Source: a virus
Strand: one strand, 5' to 3'
Length of the DNA: 30,046 bases
Virus record (IMG/VR): IMGVR_UViG_3300029448_000264
Location: 1-30,046 of that record
Shown: one piece after another, positions 29,823 through 30,046 of the stretch
Position numbering within the stretch: the stretch's first letter is position 1
How the letters are laid out: every line of letters begins with the position of its first letter
Notes under the pieces: generated by a model
What the model saw: the letters and a program-made list of their open reading frames with translations, nothing else
What the model was told of the DNA's origin: nothing
Databases searched by the model: none
Position numbers and translations under genes: made by a program

Positions 29823-30046
29823 ATGGATTTACAAGGAACTATTAAACACATTATTGACCCCGTAAAAGTAAGCGATAAGCTAACTAAACAACAAATGGTA
29901 TTGACGATTGACGAAGATACCAAATACCCACAAAACATTGCAATAGAATTTTTAAATGATAAAATAGATATACTTAAAAAGTTTAAGGTAAATGAAAAAG
30001 TATCGGTAGGTATTAATTTAAGGGGTAATGAATACAACGGTAAATA
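29823..30046 (+). CDS. SSB-like OB-fold protein (DUF3127 type), 5' part
   Basis: ATG 29823 begins MDLQGTIKHIIDPVKVSDKL, followed by an alternating strand pattern (KQQMVLTIDEDTKYPQNIAIEF) typical of DUF3127 OB folds. The frame passes unbroken into bases 1-183 when the 77-bp repeat is collapsed, giving 109 residues in total. Its place next to recombination genes agrees with ssDNA binding. Confidence 0.75.
   Translation, partial: MDLQGTIKHIIDPVKVSDKLTKQQMVLTIDEDTKYPQNIAIEFLNDKIDILKKFKVNEKVSVGINLRGNEYNGK
29970..30046. repeat. 77-bp direct repeat, right copy (circular join)
   Basis: Identical to bases 1-77; see the left copy. Collapsing the two gives a 29,969-bp circle. Confidence 0.95.

Noticed and set aside
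1-30046. tRNA genes, CRISPR arrays, integrase, attachment site, lysogeny repressor
   Set aside because: I looked for cloverleaf-like or regularly repeated segments and for recombinase or repressor proteins on both strands and saw none; a tRNA scan would settle the first point.

Overview
The window looks like one complete, circular genome of a tailed dsDNA phage infecting a member of the Bacteroidota, most likely Flavobacteriia. Bases 29970-30046 repeat bases 1-77 exactly, so the unique length is 29,969 bp and the gene cut by the ends (a single-strand DNA-binding protein) is intact on the circle. Host evidence: two promoter matches of the Bacteroidota form (TTTG/CTTG, 19-20 bp, TAnnTTTG), few Shine-Dalgarno sequences, strong A+T bias, an SSB-like protein with a DLPF tail, and structural proteins that resemble those I know from flavobacterial phages. 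Every convincing gene is on the + strand; most overlap by 1-20 bases (ATGA, TAATG, GTGA, TTGA junctions). I see no tRNA, CRISPR, insertion sequence, integrase or repressor, so a virulent lifestyle is the simplest reading.

Layout on the circle. (1) Early/replication block, 28.6 kb through the join to 6.4 kb: NinG-like HNH protein, SSB-like protein, DnaB-type helicase domain, sigma-70-like factor, two PD-(D/E)XK nucleases, a ParB-like protein with a DNA methyltransferase, a DnaA domain IV-like protein and many small unknowns. (2) Packaging, 6.4-7.8 kb: TerS and TerL. (3) An island of four tiny genes, 7.8-8.7 kb, with its own host-type promoter and two terminators. (4) Tail block, 8.7-15.9 kb: tail assembly chaperone with a probable -1 frameshift, tail completion proteins, large tail proteins, tape measure. 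(5) Head block, 15.9-23.5 kb: XkdF-like protease, a beta-rich structural protein, scaffold, major capsid protein, probable tail tube, portal, head-tail connector. (6) Fibre and lysis block, 23.5-28.6 kb: fibre-like proteins, LamG receptor-binding protein, small membrane proteins, M15 peptidase, 3TM holin.

The most interesting signal is a bipartite motif, AACAAA-N12-NTATTG, found six times with the 12-base spacer invariant (one copy, at 8711, has TACATA as its first half). All six copies lie in the packaging/structural half, each at the start of a gene group, and four have the ATG exactly 7 bases after the TATTG. I read it as a phage-specific late promoter making leaderless or nearly leaderless mRNAs, possibly recognised by the phage's own sigma-like factor at 1524-2069. 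Host-type promoters sit instead before the early block (28598) and the small-gene island (7845). Six intrinsic terminators with closely related stems punctuate the map.
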